The notes below the pieces were generated by a model. The model was not told the origin of the DNA, did no database searches, and saw only the letters and a program-made list of their open reading frames with translations. Shown here in pieces: positions 46,221 to 57,965 of a stretch of DNA of 64,000 bases. This stretch comes from Mytilus trossulus (Eukaryota > Mollusca > Bivalvia > Mytilida > Mytilidae). The translations under genes were made by a program, and so were the position numbers. Every line of letters begins with the position of its first letter. Position 1 is the first letter of the stretch. The stretch lies in the NCBI RefSeq assembly GCF_036588685.1, contig NC_086373.1:55621164-55685163 (forward strand). Reading direction: 5' to 3'.

Positions 46221-46790
46221 AAACAGTATAATACATTACTTTAGATTTTATTGGTTCTTTTTCAGAAGGATTGAAATTCACCACCTAGAATAAATGGAGA
46301 AAACATAAAAACAAGACCAGAATAAATATAAAGACAAAAGTTGGATCAGTTATTATTTTCATCACTCAGTCAATGATTTGAAGTTCTTTTAAATACAAAA
46401 AAATATTGAAACCAAAATAATGTCAAAGTTCTGTGCTGAATGACCAAAAAGTGGACTATACCATCAAACAACTCTGGATGATAAGAAACTATTAATGTTT
46501 TGTGTTGAGGAAATTGTGAAAATTTTTTAGATTTACTTAAATAGCTACTAGTACATGTAGTATTTTAAGCCTAACAATAGAGTTTTTATTGATTTCAAAT
46601 GGGAAATAATTGTGTTTTAAGAAAGTATTCTATAATTCATGAATAAACATATATTGATACTTACATTATCTGCTTTGTTGTTTAAAAGTTTAGTTTTGAA
46701 CAGTTATAGAACAATATGCTAAATTAACATTTCCCAAGAAAAAAAGATATTCAATTAAAAAGATTCATATTATAATAATTTACTACCAAA
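46221..46790. other. No gene seen
   Basis: AT-rich, nothing recognised. Confidence 0.5.
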
Positions 46791-46794
46791 TAGA

Positions 46795-47250
46795 ATACAT
46801 TGTAACATACACATTACTGTATGTTTATATCTATATATTTACAATTAAAATCCCATAGGATTTTAATTTGTCCCATGGGATATTAAAAATCCCATGGGAT
46901 AATAAAAATCCCATGGGATTTTTTTTTGTCCCATGGGACAACAAATATCCCATGGGACTACAATTATCCCATGGGACCAAAAAAAATCCCATGGGATTTA
47001 ACCAAAATCCCATGGGATAATGGTCAATCCAATGGGATTTTGCCCTGTCCCATGGGATATTGAAAATCCCATGTTTTTATAATTCAAATTGCAAAATAAA
47101 TATGAAAGAAACAGTAGAAAACCAATGATATTATTGAATCCCATGTAATTCCGCACATTTTGGTCATATACATGATATTGTAGCTTTTGTTTGAGGCGGC
47201 GGCGGATTTTCAAATGAGTGTTTTGCAAATTAAAAGTGTCCAGTGTTCAA
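46795..47250 (-). mobile_element. Element carrying a phased CCCATGGG array (copy 2, inverted)
   Basis: Reverse complement of 27740-28225 with scattered substitutions. It carries the array at 46851-47075, then ATAATTCAAATTGCAAAATA, TCCCATGTAATTCCGCACAT, TTTGAGGCGGCGGCGGATTT and TTTTGCAAATTAAAAGTGTC. CATG centres at 46854 (CATA), 46874, 46893, 46912, 46932, 46951, 46970, 46990, 47011, 47031 (mutated to AATG), 47051 and 47070. The step pattern follows copy 1 unit by unit. Confidence 0.85.
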
Positions 47251-47504
47251 AATTCCGATTGAATACTCAAACATTTTGAACTTAAAAAGCTAAAACATTC
47301 CATTTATATGTGTATTTCTGACACATATTTGATAACTATAAATGAATATATATGATTGATAGAGATATGTTAGTAAAGGAATTTTTGTTTTCAAAATTGT
47401 AAATTATCAAAAATTTAAAAGATGGTATTCAATTTTCATTTTGAGCATTCAATCTATGTCAAGAAAACTTAGTCTCAGACTGTTTTAAAATTTTAACTGT
47501 AAAC

Positions 47505-48421
47505 AAGAGCCTGAATCGATCACTTATAATTTTTTGGTTAATAAATCTTTCATCGACGATTATTTGTGCTTTTTAATATATATCAATAAATTTAAACATA
47601 TCACGGTATTTATAGTCATTAGTGGATTGGGAAATAACTCCTTAAGGGGTCAATCGACAATTTTAGTCATATAAACCAATTGGTAGATCTTATGTAATAT
47701 ACTTTGCTGAACTTTTTTGCTGTTTACAGTTTATCTTTCCCATTAATAATATTCAAGATAATAACCAACCAGGTGCTCCACAGGGCGCAGCTTGATACGA
47801 TCGCAGAAGTCGAACCCTAAACAGTTGGGGCAAGTATGGACACAACATTCAAGCTTGAAAAATTGTCCATTGATCAGAAATACCTAGTTTTTACCCTTTT
47901 TGCCCCTAATTCCGAAACATTTTGAGCCATAACCCCCCCCCCCCCCTCCAAAGTCAATACAATTTACCCCTCCATGGTATGGAAATTTGTGGTTTAATTT
48001 CAGACATTTTCATACACTTAAAGATAAGTTATTGTTTGAAAACTACAAAAATGATATTTTATACCCCTTTTGGTCCCTATTTCCTAACCTATTGGGACCA
48101 TAACCCCCAAAATCAATACCAACCTTCCTTAAGTGGTATTGAATCTTCTTGTAAAAAATATAGAGATCCATACACAAGTTATTGTCTGTAAACTAGAAAA
48201 AAAGCTTCTTTTTGGCCCTTTTTTGGCCCATTATTCCTACATATTCAGGGTTATTAACCGCAAACTGAACCCCAGCCTTCCCTGTGTTATATGGAAACTT
48301 TTGGTACAATGTCAAAGAGATCCATTCAATTACACACAAATTATTGTATTGAAACTAGAAAAATGTTTGTTTTTGGCCCCTTTTTCGCATTTAATTCTTA
48401 GACTGTTAGCCCAATAACCCC
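47505..48421 (+). repeat. Long mussel repeat with about 160-bp tandem units, left part
   Basis: Begins near AACAAGAGCCTGAATCGATC and includes GTGCTCCACAGGGCGCAGCT and CAGTTGGGGCAAGTATGGAC. From about 47880 come tandem units, each with a TTTTGGCCC-type block, an ACCATAACCCCC block (47926, 48098, 48251, 48410; steps about 150-170 bp), CAACCTTCC and AAGTTATTGT. The last unit stops at CCCAATAACCCC and continues at 52051, beyond two inserted elements. Small frames here are by-products. Confidence 0.75.
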
Positions 48422-48425
48422 TTAA

Positions 48426-51240
48426 AGGGAAAATTCACAATTTTTTACTTATGGTTTAAATATGTTCATTATGACATAATATATATATTCACAAAGTTTT
48501 ATCGTTATATGTGCAGTAATAAAGGACAAATTCAATATTTAATGAAAAAATATTAACTACTTCCTGTAGGTCGTGACGTTTTCTCCTGATTTTTGCATGC
48601 CGGGATTTAAAATACAATCATTAAAAGTCTTGGTTTTTAATCATATTTTAACGTAATCGTAAGCGCGCCGATGACTTATGCTTTATCTAAATAACCATCC
48701 GATAATAAGAAGATAAAACGCACAGACGTTCAATTGTACATATTCATGAGATAAATTTTCTATGTTAAACGTATAAATTCGAATTATTTTTGTTGACAAC
48801 ACAAAAAGTTATAAATTTATTTTTAATTAATATATTTTCGGACTGATAAGGTGAACAAAGTAAAGTACAATAATCTGTAAAGACAATATGTTGGTGTACT
48901 CTTATTGACCTTTTACTATCTCTGCTATGACTTGGTTGATACTATGTGTGTATTCACGGTTCTGTGGCAATACTCGTAGATGGCTTGTTGAAAGGTAAAT
49001 TGTTATTTGCACTTCGGTATTAAACCATGCCTCTCGGGCACACCTTGTCAGGTGTGACTGTCTATTCGGATCAGTGAATTATAAGGCAAGGGAGAATTCA
49101 ATACACATATTTAAAATATATAAGTTGGTGACAAATAAAAATTGATCGCCGTGGAATTATTTAATTATGTTTGGTGCGATTATTTATTTGAATTCAAATA
49201 AGTTAATTTACTAAGAAATACACAATTTTCGGTTAAAGACGGGAAACTTAAATCATATGTCCGATTGAAATGATTTACACCTTTTGTCCTTTATTGATGT
49301 CTAATAAAAAGGAGAACTTAGAAATTATAAATAGCTTTACCAAAGTGTTTTTATTTGTCTTTATTAGGCAAATAAATGAATGACAACACTTAGATTTAAA
49401 CTTTTAAAAGCCACGTATAAATTAATAACTGGAACTCACTGAAGATGACTCTACCGAAGCGGAATATAATATGAACGAATAAAGAAAAAATATTTTTCTA
49501 CTTGAGAAGTTTTAAAAACTTGACAGCAAATTTAAGGTCTTCTTGGAATGGACTCGAAAAATTACGAATAGATATTCTTTATCAAGTGTGAAAAACGTCA
49601 ACCAAATTTAATCATAATCGGGGACGTCCGTATTAAAATAGTCTTCGTCTCACAACGTATAATACTTAATAACTATTTGACCAAAGATGTTTAAAAACAA
49701 AAGACAACGAATTTAATGTCATCTTTCCCTATTTTTGAATGTAATAAGTCTGTTCAACTGGCAAGAATACCCCTAAAGCGGACAAATATCTGACAAGCAG
49801 TTTATTCTTTAAATTTGCTGTCATTGAATATCAAGAAAGAAAATAAATCCCGAAAATGATTTGAAACTTTAATACTCAATAGCTTTCCTAGAAAATATTC
49901 ACATTCCTCGGGGATTATTAGTGTACGTCCAGTTGCATATGTCGGAACAATTGTGGTGATGACGAATTTCTTTCTTTATTCGAGAACAATCTAATTGATA
50001 TATAAATCTGTGATTTTACTATGTTCATAACTTCGATGAACCAAAGCAAGTTATAGATCGACCTGTATTTAAATCAAATTGGTCCTCTTCTTCTTCTTTT
50101 GGTATACAATAGTCTATCGAATTGGATGATTACATACTGTTGGTATACGTGGACTAGTCTATTTACAAAACTTTTACCCCAATTTGCACAAAATGTATGT
50201 TTCTTTTTTATGTTCAATGTATACATATATATATTTTATATTGCGCTGTAGTTCCGTAACTTTCTATCCGGGCGTATAAACGAATCGTCGACAAGTGCGC
50301 ACATTTTTTTAATCAACATTTCTGGAATGATCCAACTATGTCCTTTACTTTTGACAACGAGTAAATATAACATTTTTAATTTTCCCAAATTAACCCTTGG
50401 AAAAAATACGTATATTTGTATATCTTCATTTTTTTTTTTTTTTTGTATCATTTTTTTTTTATAAATAATATTCTTTACACCAGAAATTTTATTTATAAAC
50501 AAGCGTATGAGTTAAGTAATGACTAGTATATTATATCACTTTCGGACACGCAAGACAGAGATGTATATTATACATGCACCTGATAGTTCAAAATGGAAAG
50601 TTATAAGTTATCGGCCGTGTACACTGATCAATACCTACAGAAGTGAAACGATGCATGAACTTGCAAGCCCGACAGGAAATCGCTTGAATACCTGGACGTG
50701 TCACCTTACACCCCTCACAATACCTTTGGGAGTAATACCTTAAGCCATGCGGGTGACCAGTGGAGCGAAGATCCTAATTTATTTGAATAAAGTATATTAC
50801 TTTAAAGAATTATGAACGAATTAGATTTTCGAAAACAATTTCCACGGAACACTTATTTATGATTTGAACTTTGACTTTTTAACTAATTCCAATATTAACA
50901 GTTCAAAAATAACAGACTATATGGTTATTAAAAAAATAAGAACATTTTCCGTATCAAGTTAGTTAGTCAGATAAAACAACCGTACGATTGACAAGATATC
51001 GACACGTAATTAAGACTACATCGGTTACTGTAGTTTTGTTTCTTTGTGGTTTATAGACATATCGTGATTTTTATTTGGACAAGATAACAAAATGGCGGAA
51101 GGTATAGAACTGATACTCAAAATTTAAAATCGATGGTGATCTCTTATCTAGCGGAATAAAACTTTAATATTAATAAATTTGAGCATTTTTATACAGAATG
51201 GACATAATATCATTTTTTTATTTTTTTGCGAAGTTTCCCT
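48426..51240. mobile_element. 2.8-kb non-coding element with AGGGAAA ends between TTAA sites
   Basis: The left end AGGGAAAATTCACAATTTTT is mirrored by a right end whose reverse complement is AGGGAAACTTCGCAAAAAAA. TTAA lies directly outside each end (48422-48425 and 51241-51244). Weaker terminal similarity (AAAGTTTTAT) continues about 80-90 bp inward. The interior has only short frames (up to 88 codons) and no transposase. TTAA flanks suggest piggyBac-type mobilisation in trans. The two outer flanks join to restore the interrupted tandem repeat once the neighbouring element is also removed, which supports an insertion. Confidence 0.8.
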
Positions 51241-51244
51241 TTAA

Positions 51245-52046
51245 GGTCAAGTTACAGTAAATGGGCTATGTCTTAGATTTCAGTAAAATTTGGCATACAA
51301 CTCTGGCTCGATGAACTTCAACTGAAAATCGAAATAATAATGCATTTATCTCAATTATCCTTTGAAATATTACTGATTGAATTCTTACAAAATGGGTGAA
51401 CATTTGTATAGAAAGCACATAAAATCGGCGAAAACCCTTCTAAAATTTGTCTTAAAATCGTCAAATCTCTAATTCTACTCCATAGATTTTTCTTAAAAAA
51501 CTATATGTTGTTGATACATAAATTTCCGTTATAATGATGCAAAATAAAGATAGGGTCACCGACTTCGTTTTAACGGTATACATCATTCAAAGTTGCGTTC
51601 TTTGTGAAAAAATCCAACAAAACGTCGAAATAATCGTAACGTTATCGCGTTGCAGGCCGTAAAACGTTAGTTTTTGACGTTTTTCACTACCAACAAGGTA
51701 ACAAATTGATTATTAGACAAAAAACGAAGTCGGTGACCCTATGAATATTTTATATCATAAAAACAGAAATTTATGCGTCAACAATATATAGTTTTTTAAG
51801 AAATATCTATGGAGTAGAATAAGAGATTTGGCGATTTTAAGACAAATTTTAGAAGGTTTTTCGCCGATTTTTGTGCTTTCTATGCAAATATTCACCCATA
51901 TTAAAAGAAATCAATCTGCAATTTTTCAGATAATAAAAGAGATAAATGTATTATTTTTTCGATTTTCAGTTGTAAATCAACAAGCTAAGGTTGTATGCAA
52001 TTTTTTAGCAAAATCTGCGACATAGCCCATTTACTGTTCCTTGACC
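51245..52046. mobile_element. 802-bp near-palindromic element (copy 2, inverted)
   Basis: Same element as 1632..2434 in reverse orientation: GGTCAAGTTACAGTAAATGG at the left, CCATTTACTGTTCCTTGACC at the right, with the GGGTCACCGACTTCG / CGAAGTCGGTGACCC pair around the centre. TTAA lies at 51241-51244 and 52047-52050. The left TTAA is shared with the preceding 2.8-kb element, so one inserted into the target duplication of the other. Confidence 0.87.
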
Positions 52047-52050
52047 TTAA

Positions 52051-52380
52051 AAATAATCCCAACCTTCGTCTTATGATACTAAACATTGTGGTACAATTTC
52101 AGAACGATTGGAATACTTATACAAACCTTTTTGTCCTGAAACTAGATAAATGCTGTTTTTGGCCCATTTGGGCCCATAATCCTTAATCGTTAGGACCATA
52201 ATCCCCAAAATCAATCCAAAGCTTTCTTTTGTGGTTATAAACATTGTGTTTAAATTGTATTGATTTCTTTTAACTTGTTCAAAAGTTATTATCAGGAAAC
52301 AATCTGATTCGGACGACGCTGACGAAGCCGTGATACCAATATACGACCAACTTTTTTTTTAATTTTTGCGGTCGTATAAA
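52051..52380 (+). repeat. Long mussel repeat, right part
   Basis: Resumes the interrupted unit at AAATAATCCCAACCTTCGTC, then one further unit (TTTTTGGCCCATTTGGGCCC, GGACCATAATCCCCAAAATC, AAAGTTATTATCAGGAAAC) and the end CGGACGACGCTGACGAAGCC ... GCGGTCGTATAAA. Confidence 0.75.
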
Positions 52381-52384
52381 ACCT

Positions 52385-52830
52385 CAAAATAAAATTGTAC
52401 CCTGGAGAGCGCTAACGAGGCAACATTTCATAAATTTAATATTTTAAAGGGTCATATCTCTTTGAAAAAAGTCCATCGTCCATGATTATAGAACTTATCC
52501 GATATATTGTTGATATTAAACTAGACTAAGTGTACAAGTTTTTTTTTTTAATCTGGCAAGAACTGTACCTGTGGGAGCGCTAACGAGGCTATTTTCCATA
52601 AATTCATTTTTTTCAAGGGTTGTAACTTTTTTTTATATATAAAAGCCGATTGACCACCAATATATAATTTGTATGAGATGTTGCTTATATAATAACCTAA
52701 CGTATTAGTTTCATAAATCTGAGAAGATTTGTACATGTGAGAGCGCTGTAAGGACTGAACAGACAAATACACTGACAGCCAGATGGCCATAAGGACGAAC
52801 GGCAATCAAAAGTTTTGAGCAGGCCATGAT
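52385..52830 (+). repeat. Tandem repeat, three units of about 167 bp
   Basis: AGCGCT recurs at 52408, 52576 and 52742 within GAGAGCGCTAACGAGGC, GGGAGCGCTAACGAGGC and GAGAGCGCTGTAAGGAC. Between them are a CATAAATTTAAT / CATAAATTCAT block and a (T)n block before ATCTG...AAG. The last unit is truncated and runs into CAGACAAATACACTGACAGC. Distinct from the 160-bp units upstream. Confidence 0.75.
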
Positions 52831-53157
52831 TAAGTTTTAAATTTTAGATTCTAATATCGATTTTTTTATTTTTTTGGGCAAAACTACCATTTTTGAAATA
52901 ACAAAAATAAAAAATAAAAAATCTCTTTTTTTTGTCTTAAATCATTGGTTTTGATAAGAAAATAACACTCTGTAAAGATTAGAATAAGACAGTTATTAAG
53001 CTTGGTATAGTGTATTCAATTTCATTATATATATGGAAAATGCATTGCCTTGTAAAATTTCTTTTGTTGACTGATATACTATTGGGCAGAGTTCGATTAT
53101 GTACACATAATGCCTATTACTATTTACCTCCCATGTAAATCGACATGTATCGAAACT

Positions 53158-53540
53158 TATAACCCTGGTACTTTTGATAACTATTTACACCACTGGGTCG
53201 ATGCCACTGCTGGTGGACGTTTCATCCCCGAGGGTATCACCAGCCCAGTAGTCAGCACTTCGGTGTTGACATGAATATCAATTATATGGTCATTTTTATA
53301 AATTTTCTGTTTACAAAACTTTGAATTTTTCGAAAAACTAAGGATTTTCTTACCCCAGGAGTAGATTACCTTAGCCGTATTTGGCACAACTTTTTGGAAT
53401 TTTGGGTCCTCAATGCTCTTCAACTTTGTATTTGTTTGGCTTTTTAACTATTTCGATCTGAGCGTCACTGATGAGTCTTATGTAGACGAAACGCGCGTCT
53501 GGCGTATAAAATTATAACCCTGGTACTTTTGATAACTAAT
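53158..53540 (+). repeat. Repeat family C, one full unit with 27-bp direct-repeat ends
   Basis: TTATAACCCTGGTACTTTTG followed by ATAACTA occurs at 53158 and again at 53512, 354 bp apart. Between them: CACCACTGGGTCGATGCCAC, GTGGACGTTTCATCCCCGAG, CGTATTTGGCACAACTTTTT, GTCACTGATGAGTCTTATG and ACGAAACGCGCGTCTGGCGT. This is the unit of a family that occurs tandemly (compare 5680-6060). Non-coding. Confidence 0.82.
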
Positions 53541-53569
53541 TATGCAAACACTTATTTGTCACAAAAAAA

Positions 53570-53920
53570 GTGAGAATTGAAATGGTCAAAGAGACAACAA
53601 CCCGACCATAGAGCAGACAGTTCAGCCGAAGGCCACCAATGGGTCTTCAATGCAGCGAGAGAAACTCCCGCACCGGGAGGAGTCCTTCACCTGGCCCCTA
53701 AACTAATATGTTACAAGTTCAGTGATAATGGACGTCATATTAAACTCCACAGTATACACAGGAACTAAAATTAAAAATCATACAAGACTAACAAAGGCCA
53801 GAGGCTCCTGACTGGGGACATGTGGCGGGATAAATATGTTTTTTGAGATCTCATCCCGTCCTAAACCTCTAGCTAGAAAAAGCAAACGCACAACACTTCA
53901 CATAGAAAAATGCAGTTTAA
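53570..53920 (+). repeat. Repeat family D, long copy
   Basis: GTCAAAGAGACAACAACCCG, CATAGAGCAGACAGTTCAGC, GGGTCTTCAATGCAGCGAGA, CACCGGGAGGAGTCCTTCAC, AAGGCCAGAGGCTCCTGACT and GGGGACATGTGGCGGGATAA in order, ending near AAGCAAACGCACAACACTTC. More GC-rich than its surroundings. The 63-codon frame inside is not convincing. Confidence 0.75.
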
Positions 53921-54298
53921 GAGAAGTCCGAGTCCAATGTCAGAATAGGTAACAAAAGAAACTCAACAAATGACATTAATACATAAATTAACAAAGGACT
54001 ACTAGCAGTTACTATTTTAAGTTGTACCCTTGTCCGTAAGTACAGCCGCTCTTGAGTTATATTTTTTACAAATGGAAAAATTGCTGAGTCTTTTGTTTCT
54101 GTTCTCTAACTTTTAAAGTTTTGTTTAGCAAATCTTAGTCTAGGGTTAAAGTTTTAAAAGCATCAATAATCTGTTTCAAACCAACAACGAGTTACATTAA
54201 ATTGTTACTGTAACTTCTTTATAGCCATTTTGAAAGAGAAATTATCCTGAGCAATTTGATTTTTAAAAATGTTCATTAATATTTGGTTTACAGATAAT
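53921..54298. other. No gene seen
   Basis: AT-rich; nothing recognised. Confidence 0.45.
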
Positions 54299-54299
54299 C

Positions 54300-54415
54300 A
54301 TGTTATGCTCATTTTTGAAGGCTGTACGGTGACCTGTGGTTGCTATTTACTATGTCATTTGGTCTCTGGTGGAGAGTTTTCCCATTGGCAATTACAACAC
54401 ATCCTCTTATTTTTA
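54300..54415 (+). repeat. Repeat family B, 3' part
   Basis: GCTCATTTTTGAAGGCTGTA, CGGTGACCTGTGGTTGCTAT and TTTTCCCATTGGCAATTACA, followed by ACACATCCTCTTATTTTT. Confidence 0.75.
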
Positions 54416-54699
54416 TACATAGACTTAAATGATTTTGGATTCAGTATTTTTTTTTCACTAACAGCATCTTTCTTTGGGTTATGTGTATTACAATTTTTTC
54501 AAACTTCTGAGAAATCTAAAATATAAGATTGAAGGGAGGGTGTACATATGCTGCCCTCAACTTTAGCAGTAATTTTATGCCTAAATTCTTAAAATACTTC
54601 GTTCACAAGTAAACACAAAAATATACCACAACTCTTTCAACAAGTTTTATATTTTTATCAATTATTTTTTTTATAATTTAATTTTTAATGTAACGTGTC

Positions 54700-54960
54700 T
54701 TCTGATTGGCTGACGTTATTTTGTTATGAGCCCATAGACATAGTTGAGTCATGTGACCGTGACGTCATCATCTGTTTTTCATGGTTTTCTACGGTTTAAA
54801 CTGGAATTTAGAATTAAATTATAAGAACTGACTGTAATATTTTTCTGTCTATTCGAAATAACATAAAAAATGTGGTGCACACTGTTAAATAAACCGCTAC
54901 GCGCGTTATTCAGTGTGCACCAAATTGTTTATGTTTTTTTATGTTGCTATGGAAACAAAC
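54700..54960. repeat. Repeat with a TGGTGCACACTG inverted pair
   Basis: TGGTGCACACTG (54871-54882) and CAGTGTGCACCA (54919-54930) form a 12-bp perfect stem around AACCGCTACGCGCG. Outside them, ACATAAAAAA and TTTTTTATGT continue the symmetry imperfectly. A CGTGACGTCATCATC word sits at about 54759-54774. Probably a short foldback repeat. Confidence 0.65.
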
Positions 54961-56420
54961 TATATAGTAAATTTAAATTTTAACGTTTTTGTATAGTTCG
55001 GGATTTTGTTTGTCAATACTGTAAATATACCTATTGTTTGTAATGACTAACTCTATTTCTATGGTTCTTTAAAATCCCTAATATTTCAATTTTCAAAGGC
55101 TACTTTTGGATGTATTTAGGCAAATATTGTGTAAGGATGGTTTCAATGGAAACCAGGGTTCAAAAGAAGAAAAAAAATTACACATGAAACTTATTTTCAT
55201 AACATACCTTCTTCAAACACAAAATATAAAGACATTTGAAGAGGGGTCATGACTCGCCCATCAACAGGAACCTGCATGATTATTACAAAGACAGATATTT
55301 GAAAACTTTAGGTCACCGTACGGCCACATCAACAACAAAATAAACTTAAAAACAAAGGAACATGCATACATCCTTTTATTTGACTCTAACATAGAAATAC
55401 ATGTAGGGGAGGGAGGTGGGCAAATTTTCAAAAAAAATTTCAGTTGCAAAGAAAAGAATATTGAAACGTTAAGCACGGAAGCCACCAGGAAAAAAACATT
55501 TCGTTGACTGACTTTTACGTAAATGTTTTCCCTATGTTTGCGTTTCACTGCAAACCTTTGCAAAAAAAAAAACCATTTGCGTTATATATTTACTTTTAAT
55601 AGGAAGTGTATGATAAAAAATTGACACACGCCTTTTTTTCTTGCTGTCCGGTAAACACCCAGAGAACCAATATCAGCCCTAGACCCTAGCAATCCTCTTT
55701 GTTTTTGTTTGAGTAATTTAATGAAACTTTTAACACTAAAAAAAATACAAGACTAGTGCCATTAAAGCAAAATAAAAATAATAAAGCTCATTTTCACCAA
55801 GTGTATATGATACATGAACATTGAAAAACTGTACAAATATTCATATACAAAGTTCAGTAATTTGTCACTTGGCCAACTGAAAATGTATTAACATAAGTTG
55901 TTTGTCAAATATTATCAATAGAGCCATACAACACGAATAAAAAAGTTGACATTTAATTTTTAACGATCTAATCATTCTCCCTTAAGAGTGTATATAAATT
56001 ACTGTCTGACCCAAAGCAACCGAGGACAACAGAACATTTTCCAAGAAATGTTGATAGCAAACATGTCTTAGTGCTCTAATCAAACTTTTATTTCTGTACT
56101 TTTTAACGTTTTCATTGACTATGAAAGGTTGTTCTTTGCATCATTATTCACAAATATCACATTCATAGAAGTCCCAAAACGAATCCGAATAAGTATATAT
56201 CGTGTATCAATTGTTACTTCACTGATATTTCAAATAAAAGAATGTTGCAATTGATGATTAAACTTTTTTTAAATAAAATGAGTATGCTTCTGGGATAGAC
56301 AGTTATTATTTTTAATCACAGTGAAACTATCAGCACCATATAATAATGTTATACTGCGGCTATTCATAATAAGATTACATGTTGTCTAGACATGCAACGA
56401 ACTCATTATATATACCAGCC
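54961..56420. other. No gene seen; small family B fragment
   Basis: TAGGTCACCGTACGGCC at about 55309-55326 is a minus-strand family B module. A 100-codon minus-strand frame (55261-55563) runs across it and has no recognisable domain. The remainder is AT-rich. Confidence 0.45.
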
Positions 56421-56424
56421 ATAT

Positions 56425-56500
56425 ACATTGTACGTCAACCGTGCGTTTCGTCGACAAAAGACTCACCAGTGGTGCCCAAAAAGAGGCTTCCAAATATCTC
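56425..56500 (-). repeat. Fragment of repeat family C
   Basis: CGTGCGTTTCGTCGACAAAA followed by GACTCACCAGTGGTGCCCA corresponds to the reverse complement of the CGCGCGT / GTCACTGATGAGTC module. Confidence 0.55.
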
Positions 56501-56639
56501 ATATCAAAAATGTTTACTAAATTCACAATAAAGAAGACATCTCTAGTTGATAACAAGATTAGTTACTTCGTTCATGAATGTTTACCTCTTCGGAGGATTA
56601 ACTATCAAATAAAATCCAACAACAGATCTTGTGTATTAA

Positions 56640-57074
56640 CATGATGAAATTGTACTGAGAGACTCTTGATATATCTTTTTTATCATTTCAAAACTAATTT
56701 GTCTTTAAATTTTTTCTTATTGCAAGAATTAGGACGCATGCAATGCAGCCTTTAACGTATTGTCCTGGATTGTAACGCCGATACGATGTGTAATTGGCAG
56801 TTGTTTTCACCCACGATCGTTGTATTAATGATATAAAACTTTAAAATATATATATAACTAATATATAAACATAATAAAGGGCTTACAAGTCAAAGTTTAC
56901 ATATCTATATTTCCAATGGTCAATTATACAATGAATTGCTCAAAGTTCGGTAACTCCAGCAGTATAGATATTTTGTTTGGTGATGTTTATGAGAAACATA
57001 CTAAATAACTTGGGGTTGTGCAATATCAATTGACAGTTCTTTAAAGTTTTACTTTACCGAATATAACTACTAAA
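56640..57074. other. No gene seen
   Basis: AT-rich; nothing recognised before the 32-bp inverted repeat. Confidence 0.45.
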
Positions 57075-57106
57075 GAAATAATTGATGCAAGCTATACTTT
57101 ATTGTA
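57075..57106. repeat. 32-bp inverted repeat, left arm
   Basis: Bases 57075-57106 (starting GAAATAATTGATGCAAGC) are the exact reverse complement of 61428-61459. The arms bracket a LINE and lie 4.32 kb apart. Flanking sequence does not obviously continue the symmetry. Confidence 0.88.
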
Positions 57107-57692
57107 ACTGACAAAAAATTTAAATTCTCATACATATAGCCCGTATTACTTCCTCGGATGGGAAGATTGTTCCATAAATAACACATGTTATCATTCATCC
57201 AATTTTCGTCAAAACTATAACAGTAAATTGAAGTTTACCGGAGTCTTCAATGTCAACAAAGACAACGATGGCGGCAAATATGAATTGTCAGCAAACAAGC
57301 AGTTGTGAGAAGGGGGCATAGGTGAGTTCATCTTGTCACCACACTCCTCTACATCTACAGCTAATCATCATGCAGAGCCTGATTATTTTCTTGTCACAGA
57401 CAGTTACTGGACACATCCTTTAAATTACACAATCTGAAAACCACCTCAAAGAGATCCAAGGTGCCAAGGAGTAAGTTCGATAAGGACCATATTTGGCCCC
57501 AATTATAAAGTTCATAGTTATAAGACAATAAATGTTTTAAGTTGCCTTAAAGACATGTTAGAAAGTTAAACAGAACTGTTTTTGTCAAAGTTTAATTCTA
57601 ACACGTTGATTTGTACATCCAAAAAAGGTCAAAATAAGGGATGTTGGTGAAATTTTACAAAATCAGCTAGATTTCAACCAAATGAAGGACGA

Positions 57693-57807
57693 GGAAACAT
57701 AGAGCGCAGGCGTCGACAAGCTTAAGATTCAAATAAGACATGTGAAATGTCTTTACAAACATTATTTTAAAAGATCTTTCTTGTCGAAGTATGCGCTCTA
57801 TGTTTCC
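57693..57807. repeat. 28-bp imperfect inverted repeat
   Basis: GGAAACATAGAGCGCAGGCG at 57693 pairs with the segment 57780-57807 (about 25 of 28 positions), with a 59-nt loop. Unknown significance; possibly a small foldback element upstream of the LINE. Confidence 0.75.
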
Positions 57808-57965
57808 TGTCCAATAATCTATGGAAATTAACCCATTTTCATTGATTTTTTCGTGAAAAATCAACATGAGTACAACTTGTGACGTCATAATGAAACGCAG
57901 AAACGTAAAATTTTCAACAAAATTGTTTATATCCTAGCTAGTCAATGTATTAGCTATAATTTATC

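Noticed and set aside
55261..55563. 100-codon minus-strand frame
   Set aside because: Crosses a family B fragment and has no recognisable motif.
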